Counted from the stretch's first letter, positions 26,227 through 35,772 are shown. The stretch: 64,000 nucleotides of DNA from Reichenbachiella agarivorans (GCF_025502585.1 NZ_CP106679.1:725001-789000), one strand, 5' to 3'. Made by a program: numbers and translations. Notes: generated from the sequence alone by a model not told the origin.

Positions 26227-28710
26227 TTAAAAGGAAAAACGAAATGAGGGCTTGACAATGAAATTGTAACTATCCGGAAGGGTCGTATCATTCAATCTCC
26301 ATACAAAATCAATTCGAGCAATTTTGAATATATTTTCCAGACCAAAACCCACTTCATAATAAGGTTGGGTCAGGCGTGAAGTTTGGCTAGGCAATAAGTA
26401 TTGATCTCCCTTGTTTAGATCAGACAATTGTCCCCAATAACCCTTCGCAAAAACAAAGCTTCGCCATTTGAGTCGATTGACCAAAGGGATACGATCCATG
26501 ATCAATCCATCAAAATGCTGCTGGACGTTGGCAGTGACATAGCGATCCGCCACATACTCCAAATAATGCATCAGGTTGAATGCCATGTCATCATAGAGTA
26601 CCAACTGGTTGCTAAATGGTGTATTCATAAACAAGTAAGGAACCGAACCTTCTGTCAACCCTGCTTCTACAGCATATTTGAAATAGCCCCACTTTCTCGT
26701 CCTCAGGTATTGACTCATCTGTCCTGTCAACTTATGATAGGTCACATCTGCCCCGAACTCCTGCCCAGAATACTGCCATTGCAGCGCTATATCTGGATAG
26801 CGCCTAAAAACCTTCTTGAGATCAGTTCTGGAATAAAAGTCTCCATTGATATCCTTGTTTTGGGAGTTGAATTTCACTGTTAAGTCTATGCCACTGGCAG
26901 TATAATTAGACTGTTCAATCAGCTGCCCTTCGTTTCGCTCCCTAAAACTAACTGTGTCGGTAGGGCTCAACTGGACACGAAAGTAGTTGGCTCGAGCGAT
27001 CAAGCCTGTGCCCAGCACTCGCTCGAAATAGGCATCATATCGCTGCTCGTAAACACGAGACACCGAATTGCCAATCTGCACAAAAGACGTCAATACATGG
27101 TCGATCGGTAAGGCATTGATGCTACGGCCGAGTTGTATGATATCATCTTTGACACCAAGGCCCATTCTCATTTTATTGGCTTTGTCAAGACGCAGGGCAG
27201 TTTGCAGCCCATATTTCCACTTTTCATCTCTGAAACCATAGGCTCCATAGATGGAAGCAGACAGTGGGAAGCTCCAATTTTGGTGGGTTCTAAACCCAAA
27301 TTTGAGACGAGAATCTTCTACATAGTTGTTGCTATAAAAAGTATAAAAGTCACCAATCTCAAATTTGTTCCATGGCACATATCCCGTCGCTATCCCCAAA
27401 GCGATGTTTTTTCGCAATATAAAATCCGGATCGGTTTCGAGCTGATCCACCATCTGTCGGATACCTTCCTCCTTGACATTGAGTGTATCTTGTCTGATAC
27501 CTGCCCAGTAATTTTCGTCATGGTTCATTGCACCATCGGACTCCACGACCACAGCAACTCCTTCATAGATGGGTTTAAACGGCGCATCATTGATCACATA
27601 ATGGCTGAAAGTGGCATTTTTCCTTCCAAAAAAACCTGTCAAATCTGACGAATTTTCAATCACGGTATAGTCCCCCAACACATATGAACTAGTCAACATC
27701 CAGTGCTGACCATCTACGTTTTGATACTGCTGCTCTACCAGATAGCTCCTCACAAAGTTGACATTGGCCATGATATCAAAGCGCAGCGAGATGGACTTGA
27801 CCGCATAACTGGCTGAATCCACCTTCATCTCTCCCACAAAAGCCAGCTCCCGCTTCTGTTTGGGTTGGAAACTCAGCTGATACTCCTTACCGACGGCACT
27901 CATCGAGCTATCCAGATAATACTCATAGTGAAACTTGTAGTTGCTGTTGAGAGGACTCGGAAAGTTCTTGTCCAAGATCACGACAAAATCATCGTAGACG
28001 TTGGGGGTAAAATACAATTCCTCCACAAATTCCAAGATTTTAGGTCCTGGTAGACCCGTGACATTTTTGGCAAGAACCACACTTTTCTGCTTCTTGGGTG
28101 ACTGTCGGTAGTAATGCTCAGACTGCTTCTCTACCAACAGTACAGGCAGGTAGCTGACCCCGTCAGAGGTCGTGTCCGTATTGTCCCAGATGTAATCAAA
28201 GGGCTTGAGGATGATGTTGTTCTTGACCTTTTCGGTCAGATGATTGAGATCAAAACGAATCTTGGCGTATTCCTCACAACTATAATTATCCAATTGGTCT
28301 GGATTATTTTGCTTCTTGCGCCGGACGATCTGATCCATCACTGCATAGGCAGGATTGACACCTGCCTTGACGACCAAATCGTCCATCATGCGTGATTCGG
28401 TCACCAATTGCACCTCTACCTCATCTCCATTCCTTACTTTGATCCGTTGAGTTAAAAAACCCAACGAAGTAATTACCAAAGTATCGGATGGCAAAGTATT
28501 GGCCTTGATATTCAATGAAAACTCACCGTCCATGTTCGTCGATGTACCGACTTGTGTGCCCTTCAAAAACACATGTGCAAATGGCACAGGCTCCAAACTA
28601 CCCGCCTCCACAACCTTTCCCGTCAAGCCCATAGATTGACTCATGACAGGCAGAGCAGACCAGCAGATCAAAAGCACCATGACAATCCTACAATTAACGA
28701 CGAAGTTCAA
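26227..28710 (-). CDS. DUF5686-type outer-membrane protein with carboxypeptidase-like N-terminal domain
   Basis: About 827 residues. After a leader (VMVLLICWSALPVMSQS) comes a CarboxypepD_reg-like beta domain of about 80 residues (GLTGKVVEAGSLEPVPFAHVFLKGTQVGTS), typical of Bacteroidota outer-membrane proteins. The remainder is a long aromatic beta-rich barrel region of the DUF5686 type, ending in a beta-strand with terminal Phe (PSFRFSF). I start at TTG 28710, since it supplies an N-terminal arginine for the signal peptide; ATG 28680 is the alternative. The frame stays open to 28917, but that extension runs through dispersed repeats. Confidence 0.78.
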   Translation of the reverse strand: MNFVVNCRIVMVLLICWSALPVMSQSMGLTGKVVEAGSLEPVPFAHVFLKGTQVGTSTNMDGEFSLNIKANTLPSDTLVITSLGFLTQRIKVRNGDEVEVQLVTESRMMDDLVVKAGVNPAYAVMDQIVRRKKQNNPDQLDNYSCEEYAKIRFDLNHLTEKVKNNIILKPFDYIWDNTDTTSDGVSYLPVLLVEKQSEHYYRQSPKKQKSVVLAKNVTGLPGPKILEFVEELYFTPNVYDDFVVILDKNFPSPLNSNYKFHYEYYLDSSMSAVGKEYQLSFQPKQKRELAFVGEMKVDSASYAVKSISLRFDIMANVNFVRSYLVEQQYQNVDGQHWMLTSSYVLGDYTVIENSSDLTGFFGRKNATFSHYVINDAPFKPIYEGVAVVVESDGAMNHDENYWAGIRQDTLNVKEEGIRQMVDQLETDPDFILRKNIALGIATGYVPWNKFEIGDFYTFYSNNYVEDSRLKFGFRTHQNWSFPLSASIYGAYGFRDEKWKYGLQTALRLDKANKMRMGLGVKDDIIQLGRSINALPIDHVLTSFVQIGNSVSRVYEQRYDAYFERVLGTGLIARANYFRVQLSPTDTVSFRERNEGQLIEQSNYTASGIDLTVKFNSQNKDINGDFYSRTDLKKVFRRYPDIALQWQYSGQEFGADVTYHKLTGQMSQYLRTRKWGYFKYAVEAGLTEGSVPYLFMNTPFSNQLVLYDDMAFNLMHYLEYVADRYVTANVQQHFDGLIMDRIPLVNRLKWRSFVFAKGYWGQLSDLNKGDQYLLPSQTSRLTQPYYEVGFGLENIFKIARIDFVWRLNDTTLPDSYNFIVKPSFRFSF

Positions 28711-28763
28711 GCAGTTTATTGATTTTGAGACGCAACAAATGTAGTAGAAAAAGGAGGAAGAAA

Positions 28764-28798
28764 GAAGTCGGAAGTCTAAGGTCAAAAGTAAGAAGTCT
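28764..28798. repeat. Heptamer-phased tract upstream of the DUF5686 gene
   Basis: GAAGTCG, GAAGTCT, AAGGTCA, AAAGTAA, GAAGTCT in phase. It is followed directly by the dispersed hairpin element. Confidence 0.65.
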
Positions 28799-28810
28799 AA
28801 CCTATGATCA

Positions 28811-28859
28811 CCCATGGTCTGTGTCACACAAACCATCATCATACCACGGAAGATAGACT
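28811..28859 (-). repeat. Partial copy of the dispersed double-hairpin element
   Basis: CCATGGTCTGTG, then CACACAAACCATCAT, match the right half of the 10994-11068 element in inverted orientation. The second hairpin is truncated. Confidence 0.65.
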
Positions 28860-28862
28860 CAA

Positions 28863-28930
28863 CCATGGTCTGTGGCACACAGACCATCATTCCACAGTAG
28901 ATAGGCTTGTGAGTCACAAACCTAGGAAGC
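28863..28930 (-). repeat. Dispersed double-hairpin element, diverged inverted copy
   Basis: Read on the minus strand, this copy has both halves of the 75-bp element: the GGTCTGTG/CACAGACC stem and the AGTAGAT...GGCTTGTG half, ending GGAAGC. The left hairpin has mutated (GGCTTGTG with CACAAACC). Confidence 0.72.
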
Positions 28931-28959
28931 TAGACTCCCATTACTTCATACTCTTTTTC

Positions 28960-28987
28960 TTTCAACTTTATACTTTAAACTTTGACC
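28960..28987. repeat. Heptamer tract in the sulfotransferase promoter
   Basis: TTTCAAC, TTTATAC, TTTAAAC, TTTGACC: four in-phase heptamers; the last supplies the TTTG -33 box. Confidence 0.65.
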
Positions 28988-29013
28988 TCCTCCATTCACA
29001 TCAATTAGTTTTG
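28981..29013 (+). promoter_or_regulatory. Bacteroidota promoter for the polysaccharide locus start
   Basis: TTTG at 28981-28984, 21-bp spacer, TAGTTTTG at 29006-29013, then the ATG at 29030. This is the best-matched promoter in the window. Confidence 0.75.
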
Positions 29014-29029
29014 TCCTAAAACATCTGAA

Positions 29030-30148
29030 ATGCTGATCAAACATCGAGTACAAGACTACTTCAACCTCTTCAAGCATACTGCGCTAGGTGTCAGTTTTCA
29101 TACATGGATCAAAATCTTGATTCATCACAGGTTGGCCGTAGGTTGGCAGTTCATCCCCAAGGCACTGTTCATCACGATGACTTCTCTGGTCAATGCTCCA
29201 TTTCAGTTGGTAGAATATTTCGTTTACCACAAGAAAATAAAATCTACTGCGGTAAAACGCCCCATTTTTATCCTTGGTCACCCACGCAGTGGCACTACCT
29301 ACCTGCACTACCTCATCAGTGCTGACCCCAATTTCGCCTTTTGTACAACTTCCGATGCTTTGATTCCTCATCTGATCTTGACGACAGGCAAGATCACCGC
29401 AAAAATTCTAGACGCTTTCATGCCTGGCACCAGGCCGCAAGACAATGTAAAAGCAGGAGCCAAAATGCCCAAAGAAGAAGAGTTTGCCATGGCCAATATC
29501 AGTACCTCTTCCTTCATGCACGGTTTTTATTTTCCGCAGCATCTACAGCAGGTATTTGACCGTGACGTAGTTTTCGCATCGGGAGACCCAAAAGTCAAAA
29601 CAATCTGGAAAAGAGACTTTCACTACTTTGTCCAAAAGCTGACCTACAAAAACAAAGGGAAACAATTGGTACTCAAGAGTCCCGCCAATACCGCTCGACT
29701 TCAAGAAATCTACGAACTGTATCCAGATGCATTATTCATTCATATCCATCGCGATCCTTATGAAGTCTTCCAGTCCAATGTCGTACTCTATGCCAAAGTA
29801 CTACCTATCCTCAACCTACACAAAACCACCACAGAGGCCATCGAGACTTTCATCATTGACTCTTTTGCCCAACTCTACACCAAGTATCTAGAGGATATCA
29901 AGTTGATTCCGAACGGCCAAATCATCGAAGTAGATTATGCCAGCTTTGTGGCAAATTCAATGACGCAATTAGAGCTCATCTACCAACACCTAGGATTAGG
30001 AGACTTCCAACATGTAAAAGCTGCCTTGCAACAAGAGGTCAAACAATTTGATGGCTATCAGAAGAATAAACATGTCCAATTGCCCGAGGCTATCATCCAG
30101 CAAATCCATGACAAGTGGGGATTTTATATGGAGAGGTACGGGTATTGA
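29030..30148 (+). CDS. Sulfotransferase family protein
   Basis: A 372-residue sulfotransferase-fold protein that would transfer sulfate from PAPS to a hydroxyl. The PAPS 5'-phosphosulfate loop is FILGHPRSGTTYLHYLIS, and the 3'-phosphate-binding segment is HIHRDPYEVFQSNV. The length and the LKSPANTARL motif fit the Sulfotransfer_3 type common in bacteria. First plus-strand gene of the locus, with a strong promoter; its TGA stop lies inside a GTATTGA heptamer. A second sulfotransferase-like gene lies at 45475. The acceptor, glycan or lipid, is unknown. Confidence 0.85.
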   Translation: MLIKHRVQDYFNLFKHTALGVSFHTWIKILIHHRLAVGWQFIPKALFITMTSLVNAPFQLVEYFVYHKKIKSTAVKRPIFILGHPRSGTTYLHYLISADPNFAFCTTSDALIPHLILTTGKITAKILDAFMPGTRPQDNVKAGAKMPKEEEFAMANISTSSFMHGFYFPQHLQQVFDRDVVFASGDPKVKTIWKRDFHYFVQKLTYKNKGKQLVLKSPANTARLQEIYELYPDALFIHIHRDPYEVFQSNVVLYAKVLPILNLHKTTTEAIETFIIDSFAQLYTKYLEDIKLIPNGQIIEVDYASFVANSMTQLELIYQHLGLGDFQHVKAALQQEVKQFDGYQKNKHVQLPEAIIQQIHDKWGFYMERYGY

Positions 30149-30183
30149 TGAAATGGTATTGAGTAGAGGGTATTGAGATATGA
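30142..30183. repeat. Heptamer tract at the sulfotransferase stop
   Basis: Six in-phase heptamers: GTATTGA, TGAAATG, GTATTGA, GTAGAGG, GTATTGA, GATATGA. The first contains the stop codon. Confidence 0.7.
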
Positions 30184-30570
30184 GACACAAATTGGAACGC
30201 TTTTACCTATTTTGGCACATTAGGTGGCTGCTTGTCCATCGATTGTCCCTTCACCATGGGCTGTGACACACAGACCACCAAATAAATGGCGCTAAAGCGA
30301 ATAGAAAAACCTATTGATCACAGTCATTGCTCAACGTGGTGCAACGAGGATGTAGTGACAAGGAATGTTTGCAACGCGAGATTCACAAAGCGCAGCTACC
30401 TTGGTATGATTAAGGAGCTTACTTAGCACCGCCTTTTTGGCCCTTATTGTTTTCCTGTCTCACAATCTATTCAGGCTATTTTGAGCACAGGTCTGTGATT
30501 AATTATTAGCTTTGGTGTTGCAATGAACTTATCGTTTCTCTGATCATCAACAGCCACAACTGACACAAGC
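30149..30570. other. 422-bp intergenic spacer
   Basis: It holds the heptamer tract (to 30183) and a partial dispersed element (30254-30279). The remaining part has no supported gene, promoter box or terminator that I can recognise. Confidence 0.6.
30254..30279 (-). repeat. Fragment of the dispersed double-hairpin element
   Basis: CCATGGGCTGTGACACACAG followed by ACCACC matches one hairpin of the element at 11041-11064, in the orientation of the 28863 copy. Confidence 0.6.
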
Positions 30571-31893
30571 TTGACCGCACAGGACTTTTTCATAACACCC
30601 CTTTACCTCTTCTTCCTGCTGAGTCTGGCATATATCATCAGACCCATGGTCACCAATGCTGTCACTAAACGATACTTTCTCCCAGGTCTTCTGGCCAAGT
30701 TTGTAGGTGCCATTGCCTTGGGATTGATCTATCAACTGTACTATGGAGGTGGTGATACTTTCACCTACCATACCCATGGCAGCCGATGGATTTGGAAGGC
30801 ATTCATGGACGATCCCATGGTCGGATTAGATTTGTTCTTTCAAAAAGCTGGCGACTTCAATGGAGAAACATTCCAGTACAGTTCGCGAATATGGATGTTT
30901 AGAGACAAGGCATCCATGGTGATTATCCGAATCACTGCCCTATTTGACCTCCTTACCTTCAGCACGTATTCAGCCACCGCTCTCTTTTTTGCCTCATTCG
31001 CCTTCAGTGGGCACTGGGCTATATACAGTGTCTTGCAAAAACTATATCCTAGCAAATCCAAACAACTTGCCCTTGCCATTTTATTTATCCCTTCCGTGAT
31101 TTTTTGGGGGTCTGGGATTCTCAAAGACAGTGTAACATTGGCAGCTCTGTGTTGGATGACCTATTCCTTATTTCAAATCACTGTTTTCCACAGATTCAAC
31201 TGGAAGAATCTTTTGATTTTGCTACTCATGGCGTGGATCATCTTTGCCATCAAGATTTATATCTTGCTTTGTTTCTTGGTAGGTGCGTCTCTGTTCATGT
31301 ATATGTATTACATCTCTAAAATAAGGAATAGTCTCGTCAAAGCTATGGTCGCACCTCTACTGCTTACACTGTTCATAGGTGGCGGCTACTTTACAATGAA
31401 TGAACTTTCTGAGGAAAATGAACGCTACTCTCTGGACAAAATAGGAGAAACTGCAATGATAACCGCCTACGACATTCGCTATGGCTGGGGAGCAAGGCAT
31501 GGTGACAACTCTGGCTATACACTGGGCGAACTGGACGGCAGCATTGGCAGTTTGATCAAATTGGCACCACAAGGCATTATCGTCACCTTATTTCGTCCAT
31601 GGCTATGGGAGGTCAAAAATCCACTCATGCTTTTGGCAGCTTTAGAAAGCTTGGGACTGCTCGTGCTTACATTGTATATCATCAAAGAGGTTCGTTGGTT
31701 ATCTATACTGAGGACTTTACGACGACCTATACCACTATTTTGCCTCTGTTTTGCCTTGATGTTTGCCTTTGCTGTAGGTGTTAGCACTTACAATTTTGGC
31801 ACATTGATGCGATACAAAATTCCTGTGATGCCTTTTTATACATTGGTATTGGTGCTAGCACAGCCTTCAAAACAAAAAAAAACGAATAGCTAA
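30571..31893 (+). CDS. Polytopic membrane protein of the polysaccharide locus (polymerase candidate)
   Basis: A 440-residue protein with about ten hydrophobic segments and a central loop (about 275-315, MNELSEENERYSLDKIGE to DNSGYTLGELDGSIGSL) of extracytoplasmic type. Loop motifs GGGDTFTYH and SRIWMFRDKASMVIIR lie after the second helix. I do not recognise a named family with certainty. The topology and position, with flippase and glycosyltransferase genes downstream, fit an O-antigen polymerase (Wzy) or a lipid-linked-sugar transferase. The start is TTG at 30571; no ATG fits. It ends 9 bp before the MBOAT gene, so cotranscription is likely. Confidence 0.7.
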   Translation: MTAQDFFITPLYLFFLLSLAYIIRPMVTNAVTKRYFLPGLLAKFVGAIALGLIYQLYYGGGDTFTYHTHGSRWIWKAFMDDPMVGLDLFFQKAGDFNGETFQYSSRIWMFRDKASMVIIRITALFDLLTFSTYSATALFFASFAFSGHWAIYSVLQKLYPSKSKQLALAILFIPSVIFWGSGILKDSVTLAALCWMTYSLFQITVFHRFNWKNLLILLLMAWIIFAIKIYILLCFLVGASLFMYMYYISKIRNSLVKAMVAPLLLTLFIGGGYFTMNELSEENERYSLDKIGETAMITAYDIRYGWGARHGDNSGYTLGELDGSIGSLIKLAPQGIIVTLFRPWLWEVKNPLMLLAALESLGLLVLTLYIIKEVRWLSILRTLRRPIPLFCLCFALMFAFAVGVSTYNFGTLMRYKIPVMPFYTLVLVLAQPSKQKKTNS

Positions 31894-31902
31894 ACCCATA
31901 GT

Positions 31903-33276
31903 ATGCTTTTCAATTCTGCTCCATTCATTTTTTTTATCATCATAGTCTTTGGACTATTTGTCATCGTCAAACCCTACAGATGGGCGGTTCTATTAATTTC
32001 AAGCTATTTTTTTTATATGTCTTGGAAATGGGAATACGCCATGATCATATTTGTTTCCACCATCATTGATTACTTCTGCGCATTAAAAATCAAAAGTAGC
32101 GCAAGCTCCAAAAACAGAAAATTGTTTCTCGGGTTGAGTCTCTTCACCAATCTTTCGATACTATTCTTCTTCAAATATTTTGAATTTTTCATTCATTCTA
32201 TTTCAGACATCTTTGGAGCACAACAAACTTTTTATGCGACATGGCTCTTGCCAGTTGGTATTTCATTTTACACTTTTCAAACCATGTCTTATACCATTGA
32301 TGTTTATCATGGCGATGCACAAGAAGAAAGGCACTTTGGAAAATTCGCACTCTTTGTCATCTATTTCCCTCAGCTCGTAGCAGGACCAATCGAAAGAGCA
32401 GGGCATCTAATCAATCAACTAAAAAACCGTCTGCAATTCAAGTCCGAAAATCTCCTACCTGCTGCTAGATATTTTATTTTCGGCTTGTTCAAGAAGGTAG
32501 TGATTGCCGACCGAGTGGCCTTGTTAATAGATCCTATTTATAATCATCCATCAGAGCATGGTGGCTATCTATTGATAGCAGCTACTGTACTATTTGCATT
32601 TCAAATATATTGTGACTTCTCTGGCTATACAGATATGGCGATTGGGATCTCAAGGTTATTCAATGTCGAATTGATGAAAAACTTTGATACTCCCTATTTT
32701 GCTACTAGTGTGACAAGATTTTGGCGAAAATGGCACATTTCACTATCCTCTTGGTTCAAAGACTATATATACATTCCACTAGGAGGTAGTAAAGTAGTCA
32801 AATGGAGATGGGCTTATAATATCTTCATCACCTTCGTCATCAGTGGATTGTGGCATGGTGCCAATTGGACTTTTATAGTTTGGGGAGCCTATCATGGCCT
32901 TTGGCTGATTATCGAAAAATGGGGACCAAAACTCGTCCATACACCGGTTATCAGAATTCCTCTTACTTTTCTCATTGTCAACATTGGTTGGATGATTTTC
33001 CGAGCCAACCATATTTCGGATGTAGGACTCATTTTCAATCAGATTGCCTTTCATAGAGAAGACACAGAACAAATCATTGCTGACTTAACAGCCATCAACT
33101 TCAGCAAGTTAAACTTGCTCATTACCATCTATGCAATAGGTATTCTTCTCATCAAAGATTTATTTGATTCAAAAATCAAATCATGGAGAGCAGTGTTTTT
33201 CTATTTGGTCGTTTGTTTTAGTATTATTTGTTTTGGCATGAACGAGTCTCAGGCCTTTATTTACTTTCAGTTTTAA
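31903..33276 (+). CDS. MBOAT family O-acyltransferase (AlgI-like)
   Basis: A 457-residue polytopic enzyme that moves acyl groups, usually acetyl, across the membrane to polysaccharide hydroxyls. Hallmarks are YFPQLVAGPIERAGHL, FCDFSGYTDMAIGIS-like YCDFSGYTDMAIG, RFWRKWHISLSSWFKDYIYIPLGG and SGLWHGANWTFIVWG with the invariant histidine. The AlgI-like N-terminus starts at ATG 31903. Its stop is 3 bp before the SGNH-like gene, as in AlgI-AlgJ/X and PatA/PatB pairs, where the second protein finishes the transfer in the periplasm. Expected role: O-acylation of the surface glycan. Confidence 0.92.
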   Translation: MLFNSAPFIFFIIIVFGLFVIVKPYRWAVLLISSYFFYMSWKWEYAMIIFVSTIIDYFCALKIKSSASSKNRKLFLGLSLFTNLSILFFFKYFEFFIHSISDIFGAQQTFYATWLLPVGISFYTFQTMSYTIDVYHGDAQEERHFGKFALFVIYFPQLVAGPIERAGHLINQLKNRLQFKSENLLPAARYFIFGLFKKVVIADRVALLIDPIYNHPSEHGGYLLIAATVLFAFQIYCDFSGYTDMAIGISRLFNVELMKNFDTPYFATSVTRFWRKWHISLSSWFKDYIYIPLGGSKVVKWRWAYNIFITFVISGLWHGANWTFIVWGAYHGLWLIIEKWGPKLVHTPVIRIPLTFLIVNIGWMIFRANHISDVGLIFNQIAFHREDTEQIIADLTAINFSKLNLLITIYAIGILLIKDLFDSKIKSWRAVFFYLVVCFSIICFGMNESQAFIYFQF

Positions 33277-33279
33277 GGT

Positions 33280-34188
33280 ATGCGAAAAACCTACGTCTTT
33301 GTTTTCGGTTTTCTCATTGTCAATCTACTCTTGTCTCAGGCGTATCTTCATATCATGAAGAGTAGCCAACTGCTCCACAGTGATGAGATCATGAAGAGTC
33401 TCAGTTCTGATATAGATTATCTAGTGATGGGGACGTCCCATAGTTTAGCTGTCCAAACTACCATATTTCCCAATTCATCGAATGTGGCGAGCTATGGAGA
33501 AGGCATTCACAACACTTACTACAAGCTCAACTATATCATCAACGAGCTATCTGTCAAACCATCAAAGGTTATTCTCTCCTGTGACTTAGGCATGTTAAAA
33601 CATTCGGATATCGATCATCAGAACTACCAATTCTACTGGAATAGATATGAAAACCATGCGGAACTTCTTCATTTCGCCGAGCATCCGACAGAATTTATCA
33701 TCAATAGAATTACAGACTATCTATTTCCATATAAAAATGGAGAAATTGAGGTCTTTGATTATTTCTTTGCTAAGAAGACCACAGTCAAAAATGCTGCCCT
33801 ACGAAATCAGAATGAAATAAAAAAACTCTCAGTAGAAGAGAAAAAGGTCTTAGATTCAGCCTGTCAAAATCAGCAAATATCAGAGCTAGGTCAATATTAC
33901 TTTGAACAGATAATTGAACTCTGTAGGTTACATGATATTGAATTAATCTTGATACGCTTTCCAGTCACTCCCCACTACTACTACCAACATTCAACTTGTT
34001 TTGATCCTGAACTGTATTATGACACGCTGACAAAGACTTTTATCAGAAGCGATGATCAGATTAAACTGTATGATTTTCACAATATTTATGATGAATCAGC
34101 CTTTGCAGATCCAGATCATCTCAAGGGCGGTAAAATAAGGGATAATTTAACAAGGCTGATTTTGGATGAACTTGAGAAGAAGAATTGA
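33280..34188 (+). CDS. SGNH-like partner of the MBOAT acyltransferase
   Basis: A 302-residue protein with one N-terminal membrane anchor (FVFGFLIVNLLLSQAYL) and an extracytoplasmic domain. It carries MGTSHS at residues 50-55, a GxSH-like block I with the candidate nucleophile serine, and DPDHL at 277-281, a D-x2-H pair typical of SGNH/AlgX-type acyltransferases. The body is alpha/beta (KVILSCDLGML, ELILIRFPVTP). It begins 3 bp after the MBOAT stop. I infer it accepts the acyl group and places it on the glycan. This call rests on motif and context; overall similarity was not tested. Confidence 0.68.
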   Translation: MRKTYVFVFGFLIVNLLLSQAYLHIMKSSQLLHSDEIMKSLSSDIDYLVMGTSHSLAVQTTIFPNSSNVASYGEGIHNTYYKLNYIINELSVKPSKVILSCDLGMLKHSDIDHQNYQFYWNRYENHAELLHFAEHPTEFIINRITDYLFPYKNGEIEVFDYFFAKKTTVKNAALRNQNEIKKLSVEEKKVLDSACQNQQISELGQYYFEQIIELCRLHDIELILIRFPVTPHYYYQHSTCFDPELYYDTLTKTFIRSDDQIKLYDFHNIYDESAFADPDHLKGGKIRDNLTRLILDELEKKN

Positions 34189-34356
34189 CTTGCAATATAA
34201 TCCTACTGTTAGTCCTGTACGTGATCGTATATTACCAAGCCATGAACTTATATTTGTCATTCATTATTTTAGCATATAGATATCTTCTCTTGCCAATAGG
34301 TACTTGTAATACTTAATTCATGTACAAAATCAATCACACATCTGAAGTAATAAACA
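34189..34356. other. AT-rich spacer between the SGNH-like and flippase genes
   Basis: 168 bp without a supported gene. AT-richness increases here and stays high through the flippase gene. Confidence 0.5.
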
Positions 34357-35772
34357 TTGAGTAGCCTAAAAAAAATAGCTCACGGCGTAATTCGCTCTGG
34401 CCTATACACTTATATAATCTTTGTTCTCCGCTTTTTGGTGACTCTTGTACTTTCTCGGTTTCTTTCTCCCTCAGAATATGCTGTCATCATCGTTTTACAA
34501 ATATTTACTGGAATCATTTTAGTGTTTCAGTATGCGGGGATTCCTAGCATCATTGTCAAACAGCAGAACAATGATGATACCTTTAACAATACTTGGCATA
34601 CCATGAGTTTGTTCATTGGAATTGTTCAATTTGGCATAATAGCATTGATTGCCTTTCCTGCAGCAATGTTCTATTCAGAGATTCCTTTGTTCATACCACT
34701 ATTACTGAGTTCTGTTAATTTCATCATCACTTCGTTAGGACTCGTCCCACAAGCCATTTTAAGAAAAGAACTCAAGTTCGATCAATTAGGTATATACCAA
34801 CTATACTCCTTTATTCCCAGTGCTCTTTTGGCAATTTTAATGGCCTATACAGGCTTTTCATTTTGGTCAATTATTTGTCAAGAGATTCTGCTTAATTTAA
34901 TTATGACATGTATTCTGTTATTCAAGACTCGTGTTAAACTCCTTCCTTTTCGGACGATCAGTATCAGAGAAAATTATAAGAAGCAAAAGAAAACGCTTTC
35001 CAATTTGTTTTCATTTAGCATTATAAATTACTTTTCTAGAAACTCCGACAACATCATTATAGGAAAAATATACTCGCAAATGGAACTTGGGCTTTATAAC
35101 AGGGCATATAGTTTACTATATATGATTATACAGTTAATCCCTGCTATCATAAACAAGGTAGCCTTTCCTAACTTCTCAAAAAGTAATGACATTTATTCGA
35201 TCAGAAGCAACATCCATCGATTACAAGTATTGGTTGTAGCTATTTGTTTCCCACTAAGTATTCCTTTTATACTGTTCGGAAGGGAAGTTGCATTATTTCT
35301 ATGGGGAGCTGAATGGTCAGAAGTTGGGATTTACTTACCCTATTTTGGCGTATTAATGCTTAGTCAAGTACAAACTTTCTTCGTAGTAGAATTCCTAATT
35401 CTATTCAAAATGCAAAAATTAATTACTCCCTTAGGAGTAACAATTGTAATTTTAAATATAGGTTCGGTTATAATTGGTACATTCTTTAGTGTAGAAATAA
35501 TTGCCTTTTTACTTACTTTATCAAATACGTTGATACTATGGCCACTGATCATTTACTTCATCTATTACAAAGTATTTAAATTAAAGCCATTTTCTATCCT
35601 ATTTGATTATTTTACCATGGTGGTTACGTGTGTTTCAATGACTTTTTCGATCCTATTCAACTATGACACACTCCTTTATTCATCATTAATTGGATTAGGC
35701 ACTTCATTGATATTCTCAAACAGAATAAATTTGGTCTCACTTCTACGTTACTTAACAATAACTAACAAATAA
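34357..35772 (+). CDS. Wzx-type polysaccharide flippase
   Basis: A 471-residue membrane protein with about 12-14 hydrophobic segments of the PST/MOP exporter superfamily. The opening GLYTYIIFVLRFLVTLVLSRFLSPSEYAVIIVLQIF and the central SFSIINYFSRNSDNIIIGKIYSQMELGLYNRAYSLLYM are characteristic. It would flip the lipid-linked repeat unit. The start is TTG at 34357. Codons are visibly more AT-rich than those of the rfb genes right after it, as is common for horizontally spread wzx genes. The stop is immediately followed by the rfbF ATG. Confidence 0.88.
   Translation: MSSLKKIAHGVIRSGLYTYIIFVLRFLVTLVLSRFLSPSEYAVIIVLQIFTGIILVFQYAGIPSIIVKQQNNDDTFNNTWHTMSLFIGIVQFGIIALIAFPAAMFYSEIPLFIPLLLSSVNFIITSLGLVPQAILRKELKFDQLGIYQLYSFIPSALLAILMAYTGFSFWSIICQEILLNLIMTCILLFKTRVKLLPFRTISIRENYKKQKKTLSNLFSFSIINYFSRNSDNIIIGKIYSQMELGLYNRAYSLLYMIIQLIPAIINKVAFPNFSKSNDIYSIRSNIHRLQVLVVAICFPLSIPFILFGREVALFLWGAEWSEVGIYLPYFGVLMLSQVQTFFVVEFLILFKMQKLITPLGVTIVILNIGSVIIGTFFSVEIIAFLLTLSNTLILWPLIIYFIYYKVFKLKPFSILFDYFTMVVTCVSMTFSILFNYDTLLYSSLIGLGTSLIFSNRINLVSLLRYLTITNK

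Noticed and set aside
28711-28917. N-terminal extension of the DUF5686-type protein
   Set aside because: The added frame runs through dispersed hairpin and heptamer repeats and precedes a good signal peptide, so it is a chance open frame.
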